Shown one piece after another: positions 26,601 to 39,680 of a stretch of DNA of 64,000 nt. Location: the NCBI GenBank assembly GCA_905250115.1, contig CAJNOI010000126.1, positions 226,018 to 290,017 of the forward strand. Reading direction: 5' to 3'. How positions within the stretch are numbered: position 1 is the first letter of the stretch; the number at the start of each line of letters is the position of its first letter. The translations under genes were made by a program, and so were the position numbers. The notes under the pieces were generated by a model that was not told where the DNA came from, made no database searches, and worked only from the letters and a program-made list of their open reading frames with translations. The DNA comes from Adineta steineri. Taxonomy: Eukaryota > Rotifera > Eurotatoria > Adinetida > Adinetidae.

Positions 26601-28582
26601 TCAATAGATAATATGCCTCTTTCTTCGACGTTTTCGTTGTGTATTAAAATTTGACATTGTTGTTATTTGATTATTTTCTGTTATATCTGACTCTGTATGT
26701 GTCGGATAAATCTAAGTTTAAATAAAAAGAAAAGAAATAATCTGCAGAACTAAAACAAGTAATTACTTTATCTATAGCAATAATAAGTTTCTTGAATTTG
26801 TCTGGTAATTGTTCAACTGGAGTTTTATGTTTCGAATGAATAACAACACTTATTGGTTGTGGTAAAGGTGTAACAGTTGCTTTTTTAAAACCTAAATTAA
26901 ATTATTATTGTATATATATTAATAAAATAAACTCACCTAGTCGTTTTGCTATATCTTTAATAATAAATAATGGAATATTAGGCGAATGAAGTTCTTGTCG
27001 AATTGTGTCTCTTCTTATAAAACGAAAATGTATGTTTATTATTACAATAAACATTGTATAACCAATAAATACACAAAAATAAATAAATAATGTAAATACA
27101 AATGGACCAAGAAAAGCATCAGCTTGTAATAAATCACTCGTATCAAATTTTAATAATATCATTTGAAACAGCATATTACTCGTTAATATTATAGTTGAAC
27201 ATGATTTCATATCTGATACAAATAAAAGATAGAATAAAATAGCAAATGCTGAAAATAATAGAAAATACATTATTGAAAATGAAACAAGATCTTTAAATGC
27301 ACGGCGTAATGTTCGTGAAAAAATATTAATACGTGGATAAATATCAAATAGTTGTAATAAACGTACTGTACCAAAGAAACAACAAAAACCAAGTAAAAAT
27401 GTTAGAAGATTATTAACATAAGTTGCAAATTGAAGATTTATATATTGTGTACCATTTGTATAACGGAAATAATTTCCTATACGATTTGCTTCATGATAAC
27501 GCCAAATATATACACCAACACCAGTCCATGAACAAATTATTATACCCCATTCGATATATGAACGTATTTGACGAAAATATTTTTTTTTAAGTTTATATAT
27601 TGAATAACATTCACAAATAGTAAAATAAATAATAAATAAAATGTAAATACTTGCGATAGTTAAATAGAAAATTGATGAAAAATTATTAAATTCAGTATAC
27701 ATTTGCATTGGTTCAATATAAGCTGATGGAAAAACTTCACCAGTTTCGAGTATTTCAATTAAAAGTGTTACTGATGTAAAAAAATTAACATTGGGATTGT
27801 ATAAATTAAGTTGAATCATAACTGCACGAGATTTTTCATCTAACCATGATAATTGACGTAAAATAGTTAAATTTTCTTGAAGTTCATTTAAATTACCACG
27901 AAATTCATAGACATATCCACCACTACCATATGTACCATGATCACCTACGTAGATATATGAATCAAGTTCGGCACTTGTACGATAAATAAATGCATTTTTA
28001 ATCGATGTTGGATAACTCACATTAGTTGATGATACCCATCCAGGTGCATATGAATATGCATCCTCATTAAATATACTATATTTGCCTTTACATGAACTAA
28101 TAAATGGTCGAGTAATAACTGGAATTTTACAATATGCATCTATATATTTGAGGAAAAAATAAAAGTTATAGAAAACTAATTTAACGAACTTAATTTTAAA
28201 CGTAATTGACGCATTGTTGCCCATCCAATAATACGAGTAGTTTTATCATTAAGAAAATCTGTCATATTCTCAACAGGATCATCATTATACCATGATTCAG
28301 CGCGAATATTTGGTGTAAAGCATGTGTGCAACCATTTCCAATAATCATCAAATGATATGATCTACTAATTCATAATATACAAAAATGTTTTTTTAAGCAT
28401 AAACAAAATAAAAACAAATGAACCTCTTGGAAATTACGTGTTAAATTATGTCTATTAAAAAAAAATTGACTTAAATGTTGAAGTTGGAATGCTGCATTTG
28501 TATCAAGATTTGTATAACTAACCAAATATAGTACTGTGACAAAGGTCAAATTGATAAATATTTTACCAATATATTTCCACAT
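26601..28582 (-). CDS. Polycystin-family (PKD/TRPP-like) channel, short form
   Basis: Five exons read on the minus strand: 28424-28582, 28190-28361, 26937-28139, 26767-26891 and 26601-26711; 589 residues. The protein opens directly with a membrane helix (INLTFVTVLYLVSYTNLD). The large extracellular polycystin (TOP) domain follows: 'WNDDP'-like segments, 'IIGWATMRQLRLK', 'GGYVYEFRGN', 'LSWLDEKSRAVMIQLNLYNP'. Five further helices come next. The pore region reads 'MLFQMILLKFDTSDLL' and 'FLGPFVFTLFIYF', matching the polycystin pore position. There is no LGD filter as in PKD2; KFD stands there instead. No PLAT or upstream PKD1-type domains are seen. The C-tail is basic (QRKRRRKRH). Known: family members are cation channels or their partners in cilia and other membranes. 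A MITE-like element lies 45 bp upstream of the ATG, so upstream exons may have been displaced. Confidence 0.85.
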
Positions 28583-28626
28583 TTGAAAAATCTATTGATT
28601 GTTAATTTCTACAAGAAAAAAAATTA

Positions 28627-29191
28627 ACTACTGTCCATTTCAAAAACCAAGGCGGATGAGTATTTTTTGAATATTTTTTGATAGGAACGAGGTAGAGAGC
28701 TGCGGGTTTCACCGTTAGAAAGAGTAGATGAAGATGCATTACAACCTATATCCTAAGATTTCTCTAACTACTTCCCAAAGACTGCCAGTCAGGTGTTTTG
28801 AAAAAACTGCCTTTTTCTCGTACGCGAAAAAATACGATTTTTCATCAAAACATCACAGAAACTTCTATTATTTGCACGAAAAATGGATTACCAAAGTGTT
28901 TTTTTGTCAGGGAAAGATTGAATTAGTAGTAGTCATGAGGAAAATCTTCACACAGTTTTCTAGTTCTTGATCTGGCGATTCTACAGCATGTCCGAAAATG
29001 AACGAACTAATGTGGCGTTAATGCGAGACATACTGTTTATCCAAGATTTTTCTATAATAGCCTTTGGGAGTAGTTGGAGAAATCTTCATCTGCTCTTTCT
29101 AACGGTGAAAACCGCGGCTCTTTATCTTGTTCCTACCAAAAAATATTCGAAAAATACTCACCCGCCATTTTTTTTTGAAATGAACAGTAGT
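28627..29191. mobile_element. MITE-like element with long terminal inverted repeats
   Basis: A 565-bp unit bounded by 'actactgtccatttc' on the left (28627) and its near-exact reverse complement 'gaaatgaacagtagt' on the right (to 29191). The similarity of the arms runs ~165 bp inward, for example 'accgttagaaagag' (~28712) against 'ctctttctaacggt' (~29093), with one ~21-bp insertion in the left arm. The middle is unique and has no transposase; the two open stretches inside (28728-28970, 28967-29206) are chance or shadow frames. No clear target-site duplication was found. It looks like a non-autonomous DNA transposon. Confidence 0.85.
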
Positions 29192-32100
29192 ACAGATAAA
29201 CCTTAAAGTATGACTTAAATATTCTAGATAAAAAAAATTTATTTTCTCGTTTGCTTATTTTTTAAATGTTCAAAAGAAAAATGAAATTGTAGATTACTAC
29301 GAGCATATGATTGTCATTGTAAAAGTCTTCCACATGGAAATAAAATTTCTATAATAATGCAAGAAAATATTTTAACACTCATATTTATTTCTTATTCTTT
29401 TATGCAAGACTTTCAGCCGTATTAAAAAAAGCGTTTTAAAATTTTATGGAAAAAAATAAAAATATTTACTTATGCATAATAAAGCTTTGAAGTAAAGCAT
29501 CCGGAAAAAAAACTTACGTTCTGGATATTCATTATTTCTTTTTTTCTGTTTATAACTACCTGAACAATATACTCTAATTAACAAACGTAAAACATGATAT
29601 TCTAATAAATACAATGAAACATATGGAATATATATGCTCGGAATTGCTTTTCCAACATAATAAAATATATTATATTTTACATTTGAAATAATACCGGAAA
29701 CTGAAAACTTCAATGTAAATCGTTTGTATTAGTCATACAGCATAAAGTTGAAGATGACTGGGTGGATGTTATCGGTTTTCAGCACCTTGTTGTCATGTTT
29801 ATTTTTTTGAAAATAAATAGAAAAACAACAAGAAACGTAATGAGAATAGATCAGAATGTTTTTCTTTTGAGTAGATTGATTTAATAAGTCTTATATGAAA
29901 TTGTGTGTAATATTTAAATGAATAAATTCGATATGAATACTCTGTATCAAACTTTTACCTATTTCTAATTTTGAGAAATCGGTGAATGATTCGGGGTATT
30001 TCGATTTCAATTGAATCATATATGATGTAACGAAATGTCATCAAATATATAGTATATTGTTTGTTCATATGATATTAACAATAGTTTTACTCATTAGCTA
30101 GAAAGATATTTATTTTTGTTCTTGTCGTTTTCAAAAGATCTGCTTTTATGAACAATTTCCTAGACTTCTTTCTTAAAGTAAAAAGAAACAATAATATTGT
30201 ACAATAATTAATAAGAAGATCATTTTCAAAACCTATTGATTATCTTTTCTCTTCTACCAATTAATAGAAGCCAGTAAAACTATTTTGGATTGTTTCGTTT
30301 ACGTATATAGAAATGTATTTGAAACCAAAGAAGATGATTTATATTCTATTTTATCTCCTCATTTTAGTTATAGAATCATCTCATCAAATGAAGTTCTTTT
30401 TGAGAGTTTTGTGTGTTCTATCATCATTTAATTCTTTGATTTAGAAAATAAAACATTATTGTATGAATAAAATGAATTGTTTTATTTTTGAATACAATGC
30501 ATCATGTCAATAAACGCTACAATTATTGAAATTGATTATTTAAGATCCTGACTCTCATCCCTGAAAAATCTATTTCAAATCTAGGATAATTCAAATGGCT
30601 TGAAGTTTTCAGGTTATGGTGGAGGTGTGATGCAGAAACTCAGAAAAAACTGTCAGCCCTATATCATGAACGTTTGACCAACATACTCACTAAATGATGC
30701 AGTGTAGCACAAAGCCTTTTTTTCAACTCTTTCTTTTTAAGCGGAAAAAAAACGGATAATTAGATGAAGATGGCATAAAATCCTATAAACTGAGTGCCCA
30801 TTGATGTTAACATGTGTGCGTATAATAAATAAAAAGACTAATTAAATAAAGATTTCTATACTGTACCGAGATTTGACACAATCTTTCAGATAAAAAACAA
30901 TTTTCATATATTGAACGAGTCGAAACAGAAATATATGATGCGCGAATGAAAAATACAAGTTGCGAAAAAAGCCTGTGTCTTTTAGAAGTAGATAATACCA
31001 ATTTGAAAATTATATTGTTTCTGAAAGATCTAAATCCGAACTATCTTCCCATATATTTATCTTAATTTTAAAATATTTGATCAAAATTGACTTGTGTTTT
31101 TGAAGGGTGGGCGTTTCAACATGATAAGAATTATATGGTAAGCTTTTTTTGCAATAAGGTGGAAATAATTATAAATTCTTCGCGCATAGTTTACGAGTAC
31201 CTGAACGCACTTTGCTGCCAACCATTTTTAATATTTAAATATTCTCTAGAAATGTGACATATCAAAAATTCATTTTACAAGTAAAGTCTATTGATAATCA
31301 ATATAATCAATCAACTTTATCAGAATATTAACAAATTAACATATAGATTTTACGTGCAAGATTTTAATATAAACATCTATATTATTGTCAAGATATTTAT
31401 TCAAGAATGATTTATTGATATCAAATACAAAACATCATGCACCAGTTGATTCAAGTATTCTTGTGAAACATAAATTAAAATGAATGTTGAGATATAAGAA
31501 TAAAAAAAGAACTTCAATTTCTTTTCTCTTCATACACCATAACAAACAGTTGACCAAAATCTTATACAAATCATTATGAATATAAGTTTACAGGTAAGAT
31601 TTATTATCTGTATTTTATAATTTGCTATTAAAAAAAAAGGTTATGAATTCATAGTTGTAGCAGAATTTTCTATTCAAAACAAATCTACATATGAACTTAG
31701 CATTCTTCTATCACCATCCACTAACAGTGAGAATCATAATTATGAAAAAATCAGAATTTCTACACAATTAAAATATAAGTTTTCCCCACGTATTAATATT
31801 TTATGATTGTAGTTTACTAGTAGAAATACTTAAATAATCATGATTATCGATTATATTCTATTGAGAATAGGTATTTCCAATCTTTATCATGTTCAATGAA
31901 AAACCATGCATTCCGGAAAGAGAACTGTTAATGTTTTTTTTGACATCTCTATTATTATATGTGCGTGATTTTTTTTGTTTTCATAAATTACACTATATTA
32001 CCGATACATGTAAGAAAATGAAGAAAAAAAAGAACTAAGTACTACAAAACACTTCGATTTTATCTAGAAAAATTCATATAGAGTCTAATGATTTATGTCT

Positions 32101-32476
32101 AGCTTAATAATTTACTATCGGATATGAAATAAAACTAATTTAAATATTAATTTTATCGATAATAAAATCTTTCGAGATATAAGTATAAAATTTCTTAATT
32201 TTCTGCGTGATGAATTTCTCTTGTAATTCTTGTTGATTGAAATTCAATTGATCGAAAAGAGTTTTCTAATTATACGCCTCAATAGTTTATTTGCATAATG
32301 AATATTTCAACCTAGAATAACTGAAAAAAATCTCGAGATACATTCATTTTTATTCTAGTTTTCCACGACCCACTGTATGTTTAACTAATTTTAACAATTC
32401 AAGTTTTTTAGGTGTAGAAAAACATTTGAAAAAACTTCTTTATTAAAAAAAATCAATATTATAAGTAAGATTAAGA
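29192..32476. other. 3.3-kb intergenic stretch, one weak exon candidate
   Basis: Mostly AT-rich and featureless. A minus-strand open stretch at about 29515-29713 (MKFSVSGIISNVKYN...) has somewhat gene-like codon use and ends near a GTAAG donor. It could be an upstream exon of the polycystin gene cut off by the MITE, but no family match was recognised. Around 30540-30760 the base composition is less AT-rich; it may be an old repeat remnant. Nothing else is supported. Confidence 0.45.
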
Positions 32477-35400
32477 CTAATTTTGTACTTCTGGATCACA
32501 TTTTTCATGATACCACCATTTATGTATATTATGAATTATATTTGGTGTTTTATCGAGATGTAAACGAAGACATAAATCACAAAATGGTGACATAAATTGT
32601 AAAAATCGATCCCATATAAAATTTTTCTTCCATTGAAAATATTCTTGATAAAGTGTTCTATTAGTTCGTATTTGATAGAGTCGTTCACTTAGTTTTGATA
32701 TTGATGGAAATTGTTGAATATTAATAAAAGCTGATTGAGGAATATAACGTGTATAATTAACTCTACCAAAGACAATTGGAACAATAGGTAATGCAAGTGT
32801 TGAAAACAATTTTTCAGCTAAAAAGAATTAAGATATTAAGTTAACAGTTATGTTAAATAAGAACTATTCTCATATTAATACATTAGACCGTTAGGATTGT
32901 ATAGGACCTGAATAGATATCATTATATAGAATATGTTAGTTAGCTGAGTAAGAACAAAGAAATTTTCTGCATAATTGATGTACTAATGTTCCATTAATTA
33001 TTCGGAAACGATTTAAAAATTGACTACAATTTTAAAAAATTGTTATTGTTATGAGATGCGTAAAATTTTTTTTCTATAAAAGTACAACTTAACTTTGAAA
33101 ATAATATGTTGATGAATTTTATTTCAAATGAAAGTTTTTGAAACATAAAATGTACGTATATAATTAGAAATTCATTAGATATCCATTTTATACTTTTAAA
33201 AAGAGTTTTCTAGATTAAAAATATTTGATCTTTAGGCAGTATTTTCATTTTTTATTAACTTTCATTTATTATAAAATTCATCATTACATCACTTGGAGGT
33301 TTAAAGCCTACATTCTTAGAAAAAGCATTTTTACATATTGTGTCAAGATGACTTTCGATGCATTACAATCAACGTATTTTGATTATATTAAATAATATCT
33401 CAAAAGATCTTTTCAATGTAATCAAGATTTTATTACGTCGTAAGTCTTTACTAAAAATTTTTGTCACTATATTTAAAGGAAAGTATTAAGTTTGAGAGGA
33501 GATATATATGAACACATTTACTAGGTTAATACAAGCTTAAAATGAACTTCCTGTTTTTAGTGAAAATAACGAATAATTTTTAGTTAACAAGAAGAAAAAA
33601 ATACATATCTCGTATGCACTTCCGTGATTTCTTAACGTATATTTACATTCTTCGCTCGAAAACATAATTTCAAGTGCATCCGACCTTTATGTTTATTTCT
33701 TGATACATGTACGACACTTACAAAAAAATTCTGAATAGATTATGTAGATAAATAATAAGAGACATGACTGCATTTATATTCCTATCCACGAATAATATAT
33801 GAACTTCCTTGTCTATAAACTCTGCTGAATGGAATATCTAAAAATATATGTAAGACTCCTTTTGATATACTAATATAAAAGATCATAAAAACAGACTATA
33901 CGTCAATGATAAAATTAACGTTATTTAAAATTTATTCATGTATAACAATACTTCGTACTAAGTAATTCTCTATTGGTTATTCTGATCATTGAATGAGATC
34001 GTCATTTCGATGACGCAGTAGTAAGTATAAATAGCATATCTATGGAAATTTTACAAAGTCTGACGATCCAGTTACAATTAAATGAATAGTAGACGTTATT
34101 CACATTTCATATATGATTAAGGTCAGGTCATAAGAATATCATACTAACTAAGATGATAGTTTTAACCTATCGACTCTATTCGAACTATTGTTAACAATGA
34201 TTTATTTTTTCTTAGAGACAGATATAAGCTATGCATAGAAAAAACTAGTAATGTAGTAGTACTTCTTATAATTTTTTTTTAAAATAAGATTCAATTCGAA
34301 AAGTATTTGAATGATTCACATATATTATTAAGTAGGTCATTTGTTTTTTCTAAACAAGTATATAAAATTCTTACTTGTATAATCTTCACAATAACTATTT
34401 TCGAAACTTAAAAAGAAATAATAACGTTCAGCAATATATGTTCGACAATCAATTGAATTTGGACATGGTTTACCACATTTACCATAAACAGTTACATCAA
34501 CATATTTTTTTAATTCAGTAATTAATAATGTTCGTTGACTCTCAGGTGTTAGACACTAGATTAAAATAGAAATAGTTTTAGAGAATAAATTAAACTATTA
34601 ACATACATTACTAATTAATGCTGCGACTGTACCAAGTTTTTTCGTTGTATTGATATTTTCATAAAGAACTGTTTTTTGTTCATAATTATATGGTAGGTTT
34701 TTAAACCATTGACTATCTTTTGAACGATAAGTATCACTAGCATAATAGGAAGCAAATATATGTGAATCGAATTTATATGTCATTGACCAATTAAAAAAAT
34801 TTGTATATGATCGAAGATCAATACTATGTCTCGGTGATTCCCATGATGTAAAAATAAAACGTTGTGATGGATGACGATATTTTAATATTTCATCTGAACG
34901 ATTTATATAATTACGCATATGATAAACAACAGCATCAGCTTGAGTAAAACGATTTCTATCATTTGTTATTTCACATTGATTATTTAAAAATGAACAATAT
35001 AGTTCGGACACTAAATAAGTTGAAAAAGTAGAATAAATAAAATTATTTCCGCATATTATTAGTCATATATTTATAGGATAAATTTAGATTCTTTTAACAA
35101 AAGTAACAATTAAGAATAGAAAAATCAAAACAAAGTTTATGATTCATTGAAATGAATAATTTCTATAGTGATATATATATATATATATCCGAGCCCTTGA
35201 TCATCGAACAAAAGTACTTCTCGAGATTGTCTAAGAACATAAAACGGTAAGTAATATAATCTTTTAAAGCCTAGAGAACATAACGAACTATTATATCTGT
35301 TATGATAGGAAGACATAACAGTTTCTTTTTTAGACATGAAAGTAAAAATAAATCTAATTGAATACATACTGTTTCCGGAATTAGTTTTATTTTTAATTGA

Positions 35401-35736
35401 TTTCATAGACCATGTTTCATCATCAAAGAATCCATTAGCTAGTAGAATAATTTTTTTTGTTTTATTTCTTAATTTAATAAATTTTTCACGATTTTTTGTA
35501 TAAATTTGTATTGGTAAATGAGGATAAAATTCTGTTTGTTCCATATGATATGTTAATGATGATTGATTTAGAAATAATAATTTATCATCGTATTTTATCA
35601 TAGAAAAATTAAAATAATTTAATGCATAATTTTCTATTGTTAATGAAACATAAAATAGTGCACAGATACTTAATATCATACATGTCGTAAAATATTTTAT
35701 CACCGAACAATAATTATGACGATGTTGTACAGCCAT
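32477..35736 (-). CDS. Alpha-1,3-fucosyltransferase (GT10), type II membrane protein
   Basis: Four exons read on the minus strand: 35370-35736, 34607-35010, 34375-34555 and 32477-32817; 430 residues. The start has a short cytosolic tail and one signal-anchor helix (YFTTCMILSICALFYVSLTI). The catalytic domain contains 'FTQADAVVYHMRNY', 'RFIFTSWESPRHS' and 'FFNWSMTYKFDSHIF' (acceptor and fold motifs of GT10). The GDP-fucose-binding motif is 'FFLSFENSYCEDYTTEKLF', the GT10 hallmark, split by the 1557-bp intron 3 between DYT and TEK. Known: these enzymes add fucose from GDP-fucose in alpha-1,3 or 1,4 linkage in the Golgi, either to core N-glycan GlcNAc or to Lewis-type structures. Which one cannot be told here. 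Several Asn-x-Ser/Thr sites lie in the stem. Length fits the family (~350-450). Confidence 0.92.
32818..34374 (-). other. Long intron 3 of the fucosyltransferase gene
   Basis: A 1557-bp intron within the GDP-fucose motif, with donor GTAAGA at 34374 and AG at 32818-32819. No nested gene or repeat was recognised. Confidence 0.75.
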
Positions 35737-38700
35737 TTGACTATTTCTTTTTTAATATTTAACTGTATGTTTATATTCAGTAGAACAAAATACAGAATAG
35801 AAAAAATATATTTATGTACATATGATAGTCTATATACCCTTGAATCACATATCTTTGTTTATATAACTCCTCCATTCGTGTGTAACTATATGACATGTAT
35901 ATAGTAAATAAAAGTTCTTTTGTTAGAAATCCATTTTTAAACATAATGAATCTTTGGAATTCACAAGTTAATTATTTATGCGACATTTGTGTCTATATTA
36001 ATACAATATATTAATAGATATATGTAAATAAATACTCATGAGATTATACTAGTTCATTTTTATATATGATTAATTTGGTCTCTAGCAAAATTTATTTTGA
36101 ATTATTTACAAATGAATAATATTTTCACACGTACAACTTTCTAGATTTAGAATGATCAAATACTACCACCCCTGACTATTTAACATGGGATTCACACCAG
36201 ATGGTGATTACTTGACACAGACGTTAGTAGTTTTCATGATAGTTGATCAGTATTTGATCTACTTATCTGATCATTATGTTTCTTCGACGATTAATAATAA
36301 GTACATGTGTATTAATAAAATTGTATACAAAAATAAAAATGTTCCCAAAGGTGAACTTTTTTTCATTATTATTTTCTATCAAGTAAAATATAATAAAATA
36401 AATATTTTTTTCGATCAAAAACAAGATTGATCATAAGTGTATGATCATTTCTTAAAGTTCCTAGATGTACTAGAGATACATGAATAGATAGAAAGACTAT
36501 TATATTTCTTTTTTCAGCTGTTAATCGTTCTTAATTGAATATTGTAGTAATAGTCCGTCAGTAGTCATTATTATTGTTATTACTATATAAGATTCTAGTT
36601 TGCTACTTGAATAGTGCAATAAAGAAGTGTTAGCATATAAAAAAAAAACTAAAGAAACAGACAAGAACGAGAAAGATAGAATAATTCTTCTCTTCTGCTT
36701 TTTCTTTTTTCCTCCTATCATTTATTTTTATACTAAGTTTTTACGATACCCATAGATCTCGCCTTTTCTTTCATGTTTCTTTTGTGTTGTCAATAACACG
36801 CAAAAGAAAATAATCGATATTATTCTTTTTTCTTCCCTTATCGGATATAGTTCGTATTACTACTAAGAATACAAATTTCTACTCTTTCATATTATTTTTA
36901 TTTTTTTTTATTTTGAAAAATATCGGTAAGTACGAATATTATGAAGTATATGGTTATCATGATATAGAAAATATTATATATGACAGTAATGGATCAATTA
37001 TATTCAAGTATTCGGATTAATCATATTCTGCATATCGTGTTATTAGTATTTATGCATCGATGTCTTTATAATGATTAACTATTGTTTGCTGGTTATAATT
37101 AAAACGACTAATAGATAATAAGACGTTTTTGTTAGTGTAAGATTAATCTAAAGTATTGTATAATGTGCATTAGTCATAAGTGTTAGGCATACTAGATATG
37201 ACGGATCTAACTAGTAATTGATTTTTCTGTTTTCTTATTTTTGTTTTTCTCATTGTTAGAAGTCAGGCAATCGAGTCTATCTCAAGGCACGGCTATAATA
37301 ACTGTGAAAAGGGAAATAAGCAGATTTGTTTTTGTCTTTTGTGGTCTGTATTTCTTAAGGGTTTTTTCGATCAGAAAGTCAAATGTTAGATTACTACATT
37401 GTATAGTGTTATATATTTGACAATTCATATTTTTTGCTCGTTGTAAATATAAAAAAGTATGATAAGTACTCATCGATTATTAATATTAGAACAAATTATG
37501 AAAGATGAATTGTTAATGTCTATTAATATAGGATCTCTTGCGTTTATTTTCTTCATGTTAATCATTAAATAAAACTGCCTACAGTAGAAAAAATATAGAC
37601 ATTGATCAAATAACAAATATTAATTAATAGGAGTTATATTTCTGATCAGATTCTCATCATGCAATTGAGTTTAAATGGCTTCGCTAGTTTTTTATTTGTT
37701 GATTAGAAGTGTTAGTTGATGGTCTTTCATGCCAAATTGGACATATAAAAAGGAGAAAGAAAAGAAAAAGAGGAAATACTTCTTTCCGATTTACCTATAA
37801 CGATAACTAAGGTCGGTAGATTGTCATCGGAAACGTTTCCGCTTCTTTCTTTTCTCACACATTGTCATCATCATCATCATTATCATCACAATCATCATTC
37901 GTGCATAAGATAAGGAATTATCATGCGAGAAAAATTCTTTTGACAAGTCAAATAAAACTGATATATATATATTATCTTAATACGCATATTTAATTATTCG
38001 ATGACAACTATATATGACCCAGTTTATTTTCGCGTATGAAACTTTTATAATTTAATAAGTATACGAAATAAGCTTTTTGAATAAAAAATTGATCTTTTTT
38101 CCGAAATAATGAACTTTAGTTTTTTTTTCGCAATTTATTTTCCTGGTTAAATTCGATTATCTATTCGTGATATTTTCTATATAAAAAACAACTGTTAGAA
38201 AAAAAAATTTCTAGCATAAATAATATATATATATAATACATTTAGTTCATCTAATCGAGTGATAAATCGATTACTGCATATATATGCTTAATGATTTTTA
38301 TCGTTCGTTAAAAGTAAACGTTTTTTTTATATCTTTCATTGTATAAGATAATTTGCTGATGTTAGTATAAGGATGTAATAAAAAAAATAGTCAATTTGAG
38401 ATTGGATTGTTTAAGAACTCCTTAATATCAAAAGCGATAATTTAATGAGAAAAAAACTATTATTTATTTCACATTAAAAAATGTTCTTTTCAATGTCTAT
38501 CAAAAAAAAAGAACAATTAAAAATGTTTCCAAATAAAATGAACTTCGGAAGTTCATTTCATAGAATATATTATTTTTGACTAAAACAGATAAATATATAG
38601 GTTGAAAGTCTTATTAATACGCCATGTTACATAGTCATAAAAACTACATGAGATAAGTATCTATATTAAATACATTTAAGAAGATATTTATTAACAGCTT

Positions 38701-38779
38701 CTCCAGACAGGTGTGGTTTATTAAGTACAGAGAATTCTATTTTTATTTAATTAACTAATATTTTTTAAACATAATTTTT
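35737..38779. other. 3-kb intergenic stretch up to an assembly gap
   Basis: AT-rich. A short ATC/CAT microsatellite is at about 37864-37885. Open stretches at 36185-36430, 36521-36721 (-) and 37282-37473 (-) show no coding character. The missing 3' exons of the anoctamin, which would be on the minus strand here, were looked for and not found. Confidence 0.6.
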
Positions 38780-38879
38780 NNNNNNNNNNNNNNNNNNNNN
38801 NNNNNNNNNNNNNNNNNNNNNNNNNNNNNNNNNNNNNNNNNNNNNNNNNNNNNNNNNNNNNNNNNNNNNNNNNNNNNNN
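38780..38879. other. Assembly gap of 100 N
   Basis: A run of exactly 100 Ns, the usual size for a gap of unknown length. It abuts a tandem repeat unit, which probably caused the break. The missing end of the anoctamin gene may be here. Confidence 0.95.
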
Positions 38880-39400
38880 AAGCTCTATCGATTGGTATAT
38901 GACTTAATTTGAAAAGTGAAAAGATTTAGAGAAAAAAATTATAAATATATATGTGACATAGGAGTGACTTTTTCGAAAAATAGGCAAAAAATGGTGTTAT
39001 TCATGAATTTTCGAGCTCAACTTTTGCACGAGTTGAACACTTTGAAGAAAAGCCCAATATATGAATCGATGCAGAATTGAATGGGCTACAAAATGGTATA
39101 AAGCTTTTTTTGGCAATCGATATTTCACTAGGTCTTTTGGGCAAAATACCGAGAATTAATGGATTTTTTAAGATGAAAAAAATAGTGTATTTGGACGTTT
39201 TCTCTTATATTTTGAAATAAATGGAAAATGCCATATAAGCAGTTTTGTAGAGCAAGTCAAGCTCTATCGATTGGTATATGACTCAATTTGATTAGAGGAG
39301 AAATTATTTGAAAAAAATTCAAAAAACAAAAAAACTCAATTTTGCTCATTTTTTAGGTCATTTTTTAGGGTAATATGGTATGACATACCCTAACTCTCTT
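38880..39400. repeat. Satellite-like tandem repeat, period about 379 bp
   Basis: 'aagctctatcgattggtata' occurs at 38880 and again at 39259, each followed by 'tgact(t/c)aatttga' and a similar A-rich stretch. One complete unit and part of a second are present, starting exactly at the gap edge, so the array is probably longer and collapsed in the assembly. No open frame. Internal words such as 'gagctcaacttttgcacgag' do not match any gene I know. Confidence 0.8.
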
Positions 39401-39680
39401 AAAGTAAATCTTTAGACCGTAATATTTTGGATTCATATATGGGTCAATAGTGCCTAAGTTTCTATCAGGTCAGATCCGGAATCCGTTGACCCACGTGTTT
39501 TGTCATATATCAAAAATGTTTGGTTTTCTCGTGGAACGTCTCTTAAAAATTCGAATAATATTATAATTTATCTCATACTTAATTCAAGATATTCATAAAA
39601 AAGTGTCGTAGTTGTCCATCGTTCTAACCTATAAAATATTAATAAAACAATATTAATTTCAAATTTGTTTTGTGTCTTAC

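Noticed and set aside
28728-29206. Two open stretches inside the MITE-like element
   Set aside because: They overlap the inverted arms, show no transposase motif and read partly through the terminal repeat; not genes.
36185-36430. 81-residue + strand open stretch
   Set aside because: Low-complexity, Ile/Lys/Asn/Tyr-rich, no partner exon; composition explains it.
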